From Oikopleura dioica (lineage: Eukaryota > Chordata > Appendicularia > Copelata > Oikopleuridae), in contig OU015567.1 of NCBI GenBank assembly GCA_907165135.1, positions 14,575,001 to 14,639,000 on the forward strand: a DNA stretch of 64,000 nucleotides, read 5' to 3'. A program made the position numbers and the translations under genes. Positions 45,980-58,501 of the stretch are shown here, piece by piece (within the stretch, counting starts at the first letter, position 1; every line of letters starts with the position of its first letter). Under the pieces are notes generated by a model, which had not been told where the DNA came from, made no database searches, and saw only the letters and a program-made list of their open reading frames with translations.

Positions 45980-46379
45980 TCAGAAAGATATTAAATAGGC
46001 TTAACTTTACCCACTATTGAGCATTAACTTATTGACCCTTTTTGCAGCAGAAGCATTAATAATGTAGCATCGGGACATGGCGATTTAAGCTGCTTAGATC
46101 TCATTAACTCGCCTTTTAAAAGTTTAATGTCCATCAAAATCGACCTTGTTCTACTTTCCATGTCTCAGGCAGTGATGACTGTTGCTTCGTACTGCATGCT
46201 CGCATCCGATTAATTAGCAGCAGAGAAGAGGGATTAATATTTGACCGTGCTGTCAATAATTCGAAAGCGTATTCAAAATTTATGGAGCCGAACTTGTCAC
46301 ACACTCGCTGACCGGCCCCCTTCTTTCTGTGCTCTGCAGATAGAGCCATCCAACCAAGAGAGTCAAGAATTCATCGAAG

Positions 46380-47643
46380 ATGTTCGCAGCTGGTTTGATG
46401 TCTAACCGAGTGACGAAACGCTCGGGCGAGAAAAAAAGGTTTGATTTTCAGGACTTTCAATCGGACAAACGGTTTCCTATCGAGGTTCTTTCAACCTGCA
46501 TTAGATTCATTCCATGATATTGAACATATTTATCGATGCGATAATATTTAGCTCGTTACGCGGGCAACTGTCTTCTCTCAAGAGAGTCTTCGTGTTCATA
46601 TAGAGCAGCTATTATTATTGAAATCGAGATTCGAAATTGAAAAAATATTTTTCTCAGAGAGATGGTATTTGTAGCTACAAGAAAGGGTCTCTTTCAAATA
46701 CACAGTCGAGTCTGATTCAGTGGTAATTACCTTATTCCATACTAAAATTTCTAGCATAATGAGGCTTATGTACCGGCTTATGTAAACTAAAAGAATATTA
46801 TTTCCCGAATTCCCTAATGACGAGCAATTAAAAGATAATATTCATGAGAACCCTGAATCAAGATATAGGAGGCTTAGTAGAGATGCGAAAGTTATCGAAG
46901 ATGAAATTAAAAAAGAGAGGTTTCGACTAGCAAATCTTTTAAAAAAATTATTTCAAAAAATCTTCTAAAAAAGACTTTCAGAAAACAGACTGGAGACATT
47001 CGGAGCAATTTCTATCTCTTTGTGAAAAAAGGAAATGTGGATCTAAAATGCGTGTCTACGATATTCGTCATTTTAGGTAAACTACCTGCGGTTCAATTAG
47101 TGCAGTTCGTTAGGGTTGATCATCGTTTGCCTGGGCACATGGACAACATGGTTCAACGGATTCGCTAAATCGCCGTATTCAACTCGCGCTGGACCTATCT
47201 TCATGGGCACGGGCTTTTTTGTCCTTCTTTGCGGATTGGCGAACTTGCTCGAAGCGAGAGATGGAAGAAATAGGCACTTCATCGTTGGCGATTGCTACAT
47301 GAACGCTATTTACAACAAAGACAGGCCGAATGGGGGCGGTTTCTTGAAAATGCTGCCGTTTGTTCTGACGACGCAGCAGTCGGCATTGGACCAAGTTGAT
47401 CACGACCACTTGATTAGAGAAAAGATTTATATGGACAGCCCAAAGGAATCAATGAAGACTAAGAAGGCCAAGTCAGGTTGGATTAACCTAGTCACATCAG
47501 ATTTCGGTCGATTAGCAGTAAAAAAAACTGAGAATACTTTAGACCACCACAAAACGATAGAATGGGCGGATAAGCACTGCCAAAAATGCATGGAGCAGAG
47601 TAAATACGCCGAAGAAAAAGGTTTGCGGAATTTTCCTCTATGA
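46380..47643 (+). CDS. TMEM200-like two-span membrane protein
   Basis: Three exons in continuous phase: 46380-46438 (MFAAGLMSNRVTKRSGEKK), 46982-47076, 47114-47643 (227 aa). Exon 2 ends and exon 3 opens inside the first membrane span (STIFVILGLIIVCLGTW). The second span is GPIFMGTGFFVLLCGLANLL followed by EARD. The arrangement (K-rich N-terminus, span, short loop, GPxxMGxGxF span, then ARD) resembles TMEM200A/B/C, whose function is poorly known. The tail is hydrophilic. Intron 2 is only 37 nt. Confidence 0.65.
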
Positions 47644-47979
47644 TTTCACTGTTTTTAGGAAATGCGGGTATCTTACGATTGCGAACACTCGATAAAGACG
47701 AACCTAATTCTCCTGCTTCTGTTAAAGATTTTACTATTAGCACGACAATTGAATAAATAAGCTTGTTATCTTACTATTATTAGGCTCAATTAATGAACTC
47801 TCGGTAAAAAATGTCGGTTAGCGATCGTAATCGGGCGCCAGACAGATTTTTTTCAGCATTTGAAAAATAACCGGTTTTGCGCCATCTTCGAGCATAAAAA
47901 CCGACCGTCAACAACACTTTTTCCCAGTCCAAAAAGAGCAATAGCGCGAGTTAAAGCCTTTTGAATTTAAAAAATTGAG
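47644..47979. other. Short intergenic region between TMEM200-like and CDK genes
   Basis: 336 bp with AATAAA words near 47750 and no ORF of note. Probably holds the 3' end of the TMEM200-like gene and the CDK promoter. Confidence 0.4.
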
Positions 47980-49197
47980 ATGAGCAAAGCAAAGTCACCG
48001 ACTCAGGTAAGGAAGTTTAAGTTGAAGAAGAGATGAGGCTTGAGTTCTTGAGAAAAAGGTTGATAAGCTAGCATTTAGGATCTGAGCAATTATAAGCGTT
48101 GCGAGAAAGTAGGCGAGGGTACGTACGGAATCGTCTACAAGGCAAAGTACAAGCCCACTGACGAGTTCGTCGCGCTGAAAAAGATCCGTCTCGAGGGGGA
48201 GGAAGACGGCATTCCGCCAACGAGTCTGCGCGAGATTTGCGCGCTCAAGGAACTCGCCCATCCCAACATCGTCAAGCTGGTCGACGTGATCCTCGAGAAG
48301 ACGAGAGTCTACCTGGTGTTTGAATTCCTCTACATGGACTTGAAAAAATACATTGACAACCAGAAAGAGGAAAGCAGCCGGATAGACAAGTCGCTCACGA
48401 TGAGCTACTCCTACCAGCTATGTCAGGTACTAAAGATCCACTTTAGAAGCATTCTTACTCAATTTTCTTCAAGGCTCTTGAGTTCTGCCATGCGCGGAGA
48501 ATAGTCCACCGGGACCTCAAGCCTCAGAACCTGCTGATCGACAAGCAAGGGCTGATCAAAATCGCCGATTTCGGGCTGGCGCGCGCATACAAAATCCCGT
48601 TGCGCCAGTTGACCCACGAAGTTGTGACGATGTGGTACCGCGCGCCAGAGATTCTGCTTGGAAAGGAGGTCTACTCCACTCCGGTGGATTGCTGGTCCTT
48701 GGGAGCTATCATCGGTGAAATGCTAACGAACGTTGCCGTGTTCCCGGGCGACTCTGAAATCGACCAGCTTTTCAAGATATTCAGAGTTCTCGGGACACCG
48801 AATGAGTCCATCTGGCCGGGAGTCACTGATCTTCAAGGTGAATACTAAAATAATGAGAATTATTTAATGTTCATTTTCAGAATTCAACTTGAACTTCCCG
48901 ATCTTCCCGAAAGGCGAAATTCCGAATCCAGATCGCTTCGACTTGCCCTCCAAAGCATTAGATCTGGTGCTGAAGATGCTCGTCTACGACCCAAAGAAAC
49001 GGTTGACTGCGACTGGCGCACTCCGTCATCCCTTCTTTGAAAAGTAATCAGTTCAATAATTCTGATTCGAGTTCAGATAATATTTCAGGCTGGACAAGAC
49101 GATCTTCCCTGGATATCATTGTCCAGCAGTTCCTCCTTTTGACGAAAAGGCTTCGAAGGCAAATGCTATCAGAGGTCTTGAAATCGTCAAATCATGA
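47980..49197 (+). CDS. cdk1: CDK1-like cyclin-dependent kinase paralogue
   Basis: Five exons in continuous phase: 47980-48006, 48079-48426, 48474-48837, 48881-49043, 49089-49197 (336 aa; canonical CDK1 is about 297). Gly loop [10 protein letters not shown] with both inhibitory-site residues (Thr-Tyr), VALKKI Lys, [17 protein letters not shown], activation-loop [15 protein letters not shown] with the CAK-site Thr. The cyclin-binding helix reads PPTSLRE instead of PSTAIRE. A short N-terminal extension (MSKAKSPTQ) and about 30 extra C-terminal residues are present. Kinases of this type drive mitotic and meiotic entry with cyclins. O. dioica is known to have several CDK1 paralogues with altered helices, and this fits that group. 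Confidence 0.88.
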
Positions 49198-49384
49198 AGA
49201 ACCAACATCACCAATTTCATCATCATCACGAATACCACACTACAAATCTCTTCATCTCCACACTTCTTAAATTCTGTAAATAATAACTCAATTTTCCACT
49301 GCTCACAATTTCATAACAACAATACACAACAAGATTCATTCAAATACTTTTGTATCTTTTTAATTAGATTTGAAAGATATCAAC

Positions 49385-49491
49385 ACGGCTTCGCGGAACA
49401 ACCGGTCTTATCTATTTTAAAAGTCTACCGAACCCGGTACCCGGCTTTCCTTAGAGGCCTTTCAGACCCTGACACAGCTTGCCGAGCCCAG
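49385..49491. mobile_element. Eroded hAT-like MITE (right end)
   Basis: Right part TTCAGACCCTGACACAGCTTGCCGAGCCCAG matches the family end except for a few changes. The left end is too eroded to place exactly. Confidence 0.45.
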
Positions 49492-49850
49492 CAGGCGGAG
49501 TTGTTGTTGTGAAGCTTGGGTAGCGCTCCCGGTTCGAGCCGAGTGGTCGGTGCTGGCTCGGGAGACTCTCCGACGTTGGTCGGCACGGGCATGATGAAAA
49601 AAGCGTAGTCACGAACCCGTGCCACCCACTGACGAATCAGATGTCAATCACGGACACCTTTGCCTTCGAGATTTGATTTTCTCCACTTCGAGAATTGCCG
49701 TACTCACTGCAGAGAATTTCAAGATTTTCTCCTGAAGCGAAAATAAAGAGAAACATTTGAAAACTCCTTCTGAAAACTGCCTCTCTTCGAACAGTTACTG
49801 TTTGATACAGTCTTTTTCTTTTTGTAAAAATTTTCAAGAAGGATAATTTT

Positions 49851-49876
49851 TCAGATAAATAAGGACTCGGACACCA
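49851..49876 (+). promoter_or_regulatory. Possible spliced-leader acceptor before the Argonaute gene
   Basis: A T-rich tract ends in TCAG at 49851-49854, 21 bases before the ATG 49876. It could be a trans-splice acceptor or the end of a 5' UTR intron. Confidence 0.35.
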
Positions 49877-52800
49877 TGGCGGAAAAGCAACCTCCTCGTG
49901 GGCGAGGTCGAGGCCGTCGAGGGCCGACAACTCAAATCCCTCAACCTCCAGCAGCGGAAAGCACCTCCTCTGACGAAGGAATCTCATCTCAGCCGGCCCC
50001 ACAGCAGAGGCCTGCCGCTACTTCAACCTCAAGCTCGAGCGGTCCTCCGAGAGCTGGACGCGCTTCATCACGTGGTCCTGGACGTATCGCCGGCCGCGGT
50101 GCGTCACGTGGACGAGGACGAACCGCTGCTATGGCAAAGAGTGCCACAGAAACCAAAAAGGAAGCTGAGGACTCTACATATGCCGCTTCCAGCGGTTCTC
50201 AGCTGATTCCTCAGACCAACACGAAATCTTCCACCTCTGACGAACAGGTTCCTCACGCTCAAGGAATGACCCCTCAAGACCACCATGTCTATCTCGCCCG
50301 CCGCCCAGGTTATGGAGTGAACTCTGTAGCGAAGCTCGACGTCGCCTGCAATTTTTACAAGTGCAAGGGATCACCGTAAGTCCTGAAATTGACTAACTCG
50401 TCTGTTATCTCCCTTTAGACCCAAGAAAATCTACCTCTATCGGCTCCGTTCTGAACTCACTGAGGAGCGTGACGGAGCAAGAGCTCCAATTTTGGACTAC
50501 GAACGAGCTATGGAGTTCTTCGGGATATTCGAAAAGGTGTTCTTCGATCAAAGTTCCAGCTCTTCTTCTGACTCTCTTGAATCCACCTCTACTGACGAAG
50601 TGCGCCCAAGCACTGGACCTGTGGCCTATTACGATGGCAAGACGCTCTTCTACTCAAATGTAGACAATTTAGCACAGATTCAGGTACAATATAGAAATCG
50701 TATTCGTCCACAAGTTAAAATGTAATTTAAGGAAAGCATTGATTACGACGTCGACTATCCCAGTTGCCGATCGATCCGGGATAAAGAAAAACCATTTCCA
50801 GTTACCGTCACCAAACTGAAGGTGCTTTCCGATATTGTCGAAATCTTCCGACAACGACAAGGGCAGCAAATGGACCCGATCCTTTTGCAGTACTTTGAGG
50901 TGCTTTTGAAGCATTCGCTTTACCGAAAGGTAAGAGTAGTTTGACTTTTCTCTTCCTTGATTTCATTTCTAGCACTACACCCGAGTCGGCACATCATTTT
51001 ACATGCTCAACCAAAACATCCGACCGCTCAACTGCGTAATTCCTGCGAAAGAAGTCTTCACAGGTTTTCACCTTCAGATGAAGCACATCTCTTCTGGCTT
51101 GGCGATCCAAGTGAAGGACAAGTGCGGCGTCTTCTACAAAAGCATGCCGCTTCATCAGTTCCTCGTGAGTGCCACACTATGAGCTTATGAAAATTAAGAA
51201 ACTTTTTCAGTGCGATTATTGGAACAGCGAGGATCCACTCTACCCTGAGTTCTGGAGGAACTCCTACAATCTGGTCGAGTCCAACAAGATCGTCAGGAAA
51301 TTGAAGGTCAACATTGTCTCCAAGACCGGCTCCAATGGCAGAACCAAGGTCATCAAGGAATTGACCGATCAAAGTGCAGCGAACCTCTGCTTTGAAGATC
51401 AAAATGGCCGAAAGATGAATGTGGCAGATTACTTCATGAAGAAAGGGGAGGTTCTCAACCACCCCCAACTTCCATGTGTTTCCACGGGCAACAAGCACTA
51501 CCCTGAGTATTACCCGATGGAATGCTGCCACGTGGTTGCAAGACAACCAGTGAAAGGTTGGTTAAATGAATTGATTTCTTTTTTATATCTTTTCCGAGAA
51601 AATATTTCAATTAACAAATTCTTTAGGACTCTTGGATCCAAACGCCATCTCGGCATTGATCCGCGTTGCTGCCAAGCCTGCTCCTGAGACCTTCAACGCA
51701 ATCAAACAGAACATGCATACGGCGATGCAGGCAATTGGAGAAGATATGCAGAATATCGACATGAGCGTCGACAAAAGCATGGTCAAAACGCCTGCACGAG
51801 TTCTTCAAGCTCCAGACATGCACTATGGCAATGGGAAGCAACATCCAAATAATGGAACGTGGCACCCTAGAAGTTTCATCACTCCGAAGAAGATCGACAA
51901 TTGGGGCGCCTGCATTATCTCCCGCCGCGGTCATCGAGGAGGGCAGGACACCGTTCGTAGAGCCATCGATGTTCTCTATAACGCTGGACAAAAACTCGGC
52001 ATGGAAGTGAACTTCCTCGCCGATCGGTCTATGCCGTACGAACTCCAGCCTCATCAATTGGACGAGTTCTTGAAGCACTGCTCTGATAGCAAGTACGAGC
52101 TAGTCCTTGTTGTTCTCGACGGCAAGAACACGGAAGAATACGCTCAAGCGAAATTCCTCGCCGAGCGAAAATACCCTGGTCTTCTGACGCAGTGTGCACA
52201 AATGAAGACCCTTCAGCGCATCAATGAGCAAAGCGCGACGATGATCCTTATGAAGATCAACGCGAAGCTCAACGGTCAGAACGCTGAATGCGATTTGACG
52301 CTGGCGAATCCGACGGGCGGTGTTTTGTTTACCCACGACCACCCGGTCCTTGTTCAAGGTAAACTTTTTTCTTTCTTTGCAGTCGAAATAATCTTGTTCT
52401 CAGGTCTCGAAATGAGCGTCCTCCCTGGCCAGGAATCTTTGGTCGGTATGGCTTCTTCTTACGACCAGAACGCATCGATGTACACGATGCAATCTCGAAT
52501 GACGAGCAGCAACGCTCACTGTCTTGAATTGTTCGATATGCAAGTACAGAGCATCAAGACCTACTACAAGATGACCGGCAGGAAGCCCAAGTCGATCATC
52601 TTCTTTCGCCCGGGTGTGAACGAACACCAAATCAGCTCGACCGCCGGTTATGAGTGCACCAAGATTCGAGAAGCTTGCGAAACTCTCGAAGATAACTACC
52701 GGTACGTTCATTTTCTTTTATTTCAGTATCCTATTCTATGTTAGGCCGAAGATCACCTACATCATGGCCACCAAGATGCACGCGACCCGATTCTGCGCAA

Positions 52801-53337
52801 TGGACAAGATGTACCAGATCGGCAAGTCCCAAAATGTGCCTGCTGGTACTATCGTTGACACCGACATTGTCGATGTTGAGAAGTGGGACTTCTACTTGAC
52901 ATCGAGCCAGGGAATTCAAGGTTATTTCAATTACTTCATCTACTGATTAATAAAAAATATAGGAACATCGATCCCAACAAAATACACGATCTGCGTTGAT
53001 GACAACAAGCTCACCGCAGATTCAGCAGAGGCGCTTTGCTATTATCTCTGCCACGGGTTCGTCCGATGCAACCGTGCGATTTCCATGCCAAACTGCATGA
53101 AATACGCCAAGCTCGCCGCCGACCGTGGTCGAAACCACTTGAAGGGCGCTGCCTACGCCATCGAGCGGGTATGATTTTCCTCAATGATTACTGATTCAAT
53201 TACAAAACATTTAGGACGTCCTTAACGAGGCGAAGAAAGATGAGATTCTGAATCTCAAATATGTCGTCGATTGCAGCGGTGAAGCTCAGGCGGCAAGAGT
53301 CGTCAATCCTCTGTACAGGCGAATGTTCTTTACATAA
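49876..53337 (+). CDS. AGO-clade Argonaute, predicted slicer-dead
   Basis: Ten exons in continuous phase: 49876-50375, 50419-50683, 50732-50929, 50973-51164, 51211-51556, 51627-52358, 52404-52701, 52745-52920, 52963-53168, 53215-53337 (1,011 aa). The N-terminus is rich in RGRG repeats. N domain from RRPGYGVNSVAKLDVACNF. PAZ with LPCVSTGNKHYPEYYPMECC. MID with EEYAQAKFLAE, CAQMK and INAKLNG keeps the Tyr, Lys, Gln and Lys that hold the guide 5' phosphate. PIWI with KPKSIIFFRPGVNEHQ, TIVDTDIVD, YYLCHGFVRCNRAISMPNC and ending RRMFFT. Aligned to human AGO2, the catalytic D-E-D-H positions read E, A, P and K, so target cleavage is not expected. Probably a guide-binding silencer without slicing. 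Poly(A) signal AATAAA near 53465. Confidence 0.9.
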
Positions 53338-55975
53338 AGAACAAGCTTTCTCCTCCCTGCCTGATTTCGTGCTGCCTTTTGGAAGAAGACTTCTTCTGAA
53401 TCCGCCCTGATTTTAATACCCCTCCCTCGTGAAAAAGTTCCCCTCCAAAAGTTCAGACCTGAAAAATAAACTTACTTGTGACCATGAACAAAGTTTCGTA
53501 TGATTTTTGCAGACTTACCAACTTTATCAACCTAAAACTTGACGAAGAAATGGCTCAAAGACACAGGTTATCATCACGCTTTTTCAGTAGTTAAGAACGC
53601 GTGTGCTTCTCATAATCCCTTTTAGAATATGGCTTATCTCTGTGAAAACTGGACGACTCTTTAGATAAGACAGTCGCTTCCATTATGCGCGAGAGGAAAT
53701 CTGGCATCGTGACTCGTCGGCCAAGTACCTCCTATTATGTAAGAGGCGCAAGCCACAGCGACCGAAAACACTTGAAATTATTATTTAGCGCATATTGACA
53801 GTTGTCATTCGGGTTGCTTTTGTTTTTTCTGCTTTTTTACAGGAAAAAATTTCAAATATCGATCTGATCAACTATTATTCGCAGGAGTCTTATACAATTT
53901 CCGATACGAATTTACAATGTCAATCTTTTAGAATCTCCAAAAAGGATCCTCCAAAAAAGCCTATCGCGATGTCAATCAATTTTGAACATGTAGAATTTTT
54001 TGAAAATTTTCACGAGGATGCCTTGATATTACGCCTCGGAAGTATTTATCGCTCAGTTGCGGTCGACAGTGGGGATATTTCTCGACCACTCTGGCGTGTG
54101 TTTAATCTTTCAATTAGCGACTTGTAGCGGACGTGTTTAGAGGTGGATATCATCTCCTGTGCCAAAGTGTCGACTTATCTACCAGTGTTGGAAAAATGTT
54201 ATCGGCCAATCATCTTGGTGGCACCGTTTAGAACATCAAAAGACGCCGGATTGACAAAACTCGACCATCAAAAACCTCTAGAAAGGGCCCTTGCAACGTT
54301 CGGTAAATAAGGGAAGTTTCCTTGCATCTGAAAATAAGGCAACTGGTCTTGCTTTCAAGCTCAGATTCATTTGATTTCGAGCATTTTTTTACCTTTGACT
54401 CAAAGAGTTAGGGCTAGGGTTATGGTTCAAAGGCTTTGGGTTTTAATTTTAATCAATCGACGAAGTATATTTTTAGTATCCAAATGTCGGAAATATTTCC
54501 GCCAAAAGCAGCGAAGCTTTTTACACCATCCCTCGGAAAGCAAAGGGCTACGACGCTGAGGAATGAGGATGAGTCTTGGGAAGCGCGCGGCTCACTCGTC
54601 TCAAGAGCTGCTCAAATCATGTGGAAACAACAGGGGCGCATGGGGGTAAAAGCATAATGCTCCGAACTCCATCCGCCAGAGGGCGCTCGAAAAAAGAGGT
54701 GGAAGAGCGGAAAAGACGCTGAAGAGCGCTCTTTGCAAGGAGCCGGAGGAGAGTGCGCTGAGGAGCGCCGAGGGAGAACCTCCGGAGAGTACACACCGGG
54801 TGAGCAAGTACGGAAGGGAGCGCGAAGCCAACTCATCCCAGCGTGAAGTGTGTCAATCTCTGTTCAAACACCGCTATCATTTCTGATCGCGTAGTACCCC
54901 CTGAATGAGCTTAATTTCGCTAAACTGATTTTTCACGCTCTTTTTTTTGAAATTATTTATATGCTAAAACATCTTTTTTAGAGTGAAATTAGTGCGCTGA
55001 ATCTAAATAAAGGGTCAAAAACACTAAATTTTGATGATAAATTTAAAAAACATAACTCTCAGGCTCAGGGTGGCACAACTTGTCGAATTTAAGTTTGATA
55101 ATTAAAGTTTAATTATTAAACCTTTCATTTAAAATTTATTGAATAGGGGCATGAGATTTTGGGTCTCATTTTTAAGGGGTTCACCAATCTAGGAACACTT
55201 ATCATCGATCACAAAATGAAGGAAATTGAATTATGTTCGGTTAAAAATTTGGCTTTCACTTCTAAAAATCTCCTTGACTTCAGCGGGAAGGGCCTTTGCT
55301 CCTATTTTATACGCTTGTTTTCCTCATGAATTTTTAATTTCCAATTGGAATTGGATTGGAAAATATGAGGAATTTCTTTGACCCGGCGTCTTCGGGAATA
55401 AGGTCAACGTTTTCTTTCAATTCCGTAAAATCCATTTTCTGCTCGAAAAGAGCTTTCTTCTGATATATATATGCCCAAAGAAACAACGCCATCATTCTTA
55501 CTCGCCTCTAGAATTGATAATAAAGTTGATACTGGCATGGGTAGAACAAAAATATCCCCTCCGCCCCTGCTATGCTCACTCCCAGGTGTTACGTTCGAGT
55601 AGCGTATTGAGGGCTTATCGCCAACTCATCAGCTCTCCCTGGACTCGCAATGTTCGGAGGATTCAGAGTCCTCCGCGCACCTTGCGCCCTCATGCGAGAA
55701 GAGTTCGGAGCATTGTGCTCGACATCCGGCGCATGGCATGTTTGAAATTTATATTTGGACTCGACACGCGTCAGAAGTGATTGATTTTCCCACTTATGGG
55801 GAATTTTTGGGGATGAGAATGAGCCCTTTGTAGATTTTACTCTCAAGGTCGGGATTGATTGAGTGTTTCGTTTTAGCGCTATTTTCTTGGGGTCCATCTT
55901 GGAAGATCTTCTATTGAGTCCGTGATTTTATCCGAGTGACAGATATTAGCTTTTAGAGGGTTGAACTATTTCTTC
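53338..55975. other. Intergenic region with no convincing gene
   Basis: AT-rich with small frames only. A 110-codon frame at 53795-54127 follows a T-rich AG (53842) and could contain an exon, but matches nothing I know. At 54650-54840 there is a purine-rich, GC-rich patch of repeated GAGCGC/AAGAGCG words. Confidence 0.4.
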
Positions 55976-55985
55976 AGTCATCGTT

Positions 55986-56930
55986 AGGCTTACCGGACTA
56001 AATTTCGACCCATTTTTCTAATAAAGCTGAGGGGTCATATGATGCAGTTTTAGAAAGCCCAGAAGCTGGGCTTTCATTTGGGCACCATATCAAGGGGTCT
56101 TGGTCATGCCCGCAAGGCAATTTATTGGACCTGAAGTTCCAAAATCGGCACTAGAACTCTTCTAACTATTTTTCGAAAGCGGGCCGGCCTCGAGAGCCGT
56201 CAAGACTCATATATTTAGAAAGCTCAGGCTCTGAGCTTTCAGTAGAGCCGCAGAAATCTTAGTGCAAAGCCGTCTTTGGCCACCTAGGGGCGCTAGAAGT
56301 TCATTAGTTGAAACCGGAAGTTCTGGAAAACTCGGTTTTAGAGCCCTAAACTCTTTTATTTTGTTTATAAAACATATATTTACAATAATTGAGGCTATAA
56401 AAAGCTAGGAAACCGCAGACAGACCGGATGGTCAACCAGGTGGTTGATCGCGGTTCAACTCTAGAAATCTTCTGAAACATGACAATATGGGTATTTTTCG
56501 ACGAGAAATCAAATAAAAATTGAAATGGAAGATGAATTGCGGCCGAGCCACGCAATTGACCTCCCGGTTAAGAACTCTTAATCAGAGTTTACCCGAATTT
56601 CCGGTTTCTCACCCAGCTTCTAGCACCCCCAAGTGGCCAAAAACAACTTTGCACTAAGATTTCTGGGGCTCTTCTGAAAGCTCAGAGCCTGAGCTTTCTA
56701 AATATATGAGTCTTGACGGTTCTCGAGGCCGGCCCGCCTTCGAAAAAATAGTTAGAAGAGATCTAGTGCCTATTTTGGAACCTCATGTCCCATGAATTGC
56801 CTTACGGGCATGACCTTGACCCCTTGATACGGTGCCCAAATGAAAGCCCAGCTTCTGGGCTTTCTAAAACTGTATCATGTGACCCCTCAACTAAGCTAGA
56901 AAAATGGGCTGAATTTAGTCCGGTAAGCCT
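55986..56930. mobile_element. Foldback (Mutator-like) element with 10-bp target duplication
   Basis: Ends AGGCTTACCGGACTAAATTT and AAATTTAGTCCGGTAAGCCT-type (right end GAATTTAGTCCGGTAAGCCT) begin inverted arms of roughly 360 bp each, with a core of about 220 bp. It is flanked by a perfect 10-bp direct repeat AGTCATCGTT (55976-55985 and 56931-56940). Long inverted ends and 9-10-bp duplications are typical of Mutator-like elements. No transposase. Confidence 0.85.
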
Positions 56931-57869
56931 AGTCATCGTTCTTTCAGTGAGTCAAAAGTGAGGGCTAGTTCCGTTTTGTGGTCGAATTGCGTTTAATTTA
57001 GAAGTCAATGATCTATTCAAGCTCGTTTCGGTAATCAGTTATGAAAATTGGCGAGGCGCCCCTTCACTTCTCTTTTTCCTTTTTCCTTATTTTGCCATTT
57101 AATTACGCAACCACTTCTTAATGCGGCCAGATAAGCGTTCTAAAGCAAGAAATAAATTTCAGATATTTTACTCCATGAATATTGCGAGGGAGGCTTTTGC
57201 TGGCATAATTTGTACCTAAAATACCCCGATGAATGTTTCTGCCTCTGTCAGGGACGCGACATGACGGTGATCTTGGAAATGGCAATGATTTCTAATGCAG
57301 ACGAGGAAAAAGTCAATCCCGCGATTGCTTCCCACTCCAGTAAAGATTTCACACTTTCAGTAACAAAAATAAGAACAAGAAGCATTCTAATTGAAACTAA
57401 AGCCATTATCAAATAGCTGTCGTGTTTTGTAATAAGAGCAGCTGAGTTGAGATATCCTCCGCATAAGAAACTTCGAGCACCCGAAACTTTATCATTGTGG
57501 TTTAGTCGCTCTTTGCTTAATGATGAGAAATCATGAGAAAATTAAAATGAAAGAAGTTTAAATAAAACTTTTGCATAAAAGTCTTGATTGCCCAAAATGA
57601 ATTTTCTGAGGCTCGTCTGGCTTCCGGTTAAATTTGGATGCGCCAAAATACCAATTTGCGTTGTCCTTTGGCTTTTTCTCTCCATTGGAAAGCACCAAAA
57701 CTTCCGGAAACGTGCCACAGTATTACGCAAAAGAAGCTTCTAACTTTGTTCATCCTTGAAAACACTGTTAGCCGAATAGAATGCCAACTTGCTATCTCGA
57801 AATTGCTATTTCGAAACTCCTTATGAAACTTCCTCTAAAGATTCTCCCTTTGTAAGTTCCAAATGAACT

Positions 57870-58094
57870 CCGGGCTCGGCAGGCTATGTAGAAAACCTGA
57901 GTCAGGGTATAAAGAGCTTAAATGAAAAGCCGCGTAGCGTTTTAAACGAAGCCGCAAAGCAGCTTCGCAAAATTACCTTTTCACTCAATGTGAAAATTCT
58001 AGCGAAGCTGCTTGGCGGCTTCATTTTTACGCGGCTTTTCAATTTAGCTCTTTAGACCCTGACTCAGGTTTTCTACACAGGTTGCCGAGCCCAG
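57870..58094. mobile_element. hAT-like MITE
   Basis: Ends CCGGGCTCGGCAGGCTATGT ... CACAGGTTGCCGAGCCCAG; interior AAAAGCCGCGTAGCG and GAAGCCGCAAAGCAGCTTCG hairpins. No clear target duplication. Confidence 0.75.
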
Positions 58095-58501
58095 GCCATA
58101 CGAATCATATGATACGATTTCAACGAGAACTGCTTATTCAAATAGAACCCCCACCCGGTCTTGTAGAAATGTCTAAAAGCCCCACTTCCTTGACAAGTGT
58201 AGAAAACTGGCTTTAGGTTCCATATCAATAGAACCTTTTCACTCCTCGAGCTCGCTTCTATCAAATAATCGCCGCTAATTAGCATTTACTGGTAAAATTT
58301 ATGCAACTACGTGGTCGCCGGGCTAATTTTTCGGACTGTTTAGGAACCAGCGGGGCGGTTCAAGGTTAGAGGATCCATCCCCCGGATTTCCGCTCAGCCA
58401 AAAGATAACAAAAGAGCAATCCGGAAGTTCAATTTCAAAGCGTTACAAATTCGTTATTTTTTATCATTCGCGAAAGAATTTTAACGATAAACATGGAAAA
58501 A

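Larger units (their letters stand above)
45298..46379. other. Intergenic region with two MITEs
   Basis: Contains the Pax 3' end (AATAAA near 45482), a TA-flanked MITE at 45515-45654 and a hAT-like MITE at 45798-45979. No gene seen in the remainder. Confidence 0.5.

Noticed and set aside
53795-54127. 110-codon frame after the Argonaute gene
   Set aside because: No similarity to any family, no clear start, and lies in repeat-rich intergenic DNA; listed only as a possibility.
54833-54843. ACTCATCCCA, identical to the start of the O. dioica spliced leader (also at about 15271)
   Set aside because: Only about ten bases match and the following bases differ from the leader as I know it; a chance match is likely.
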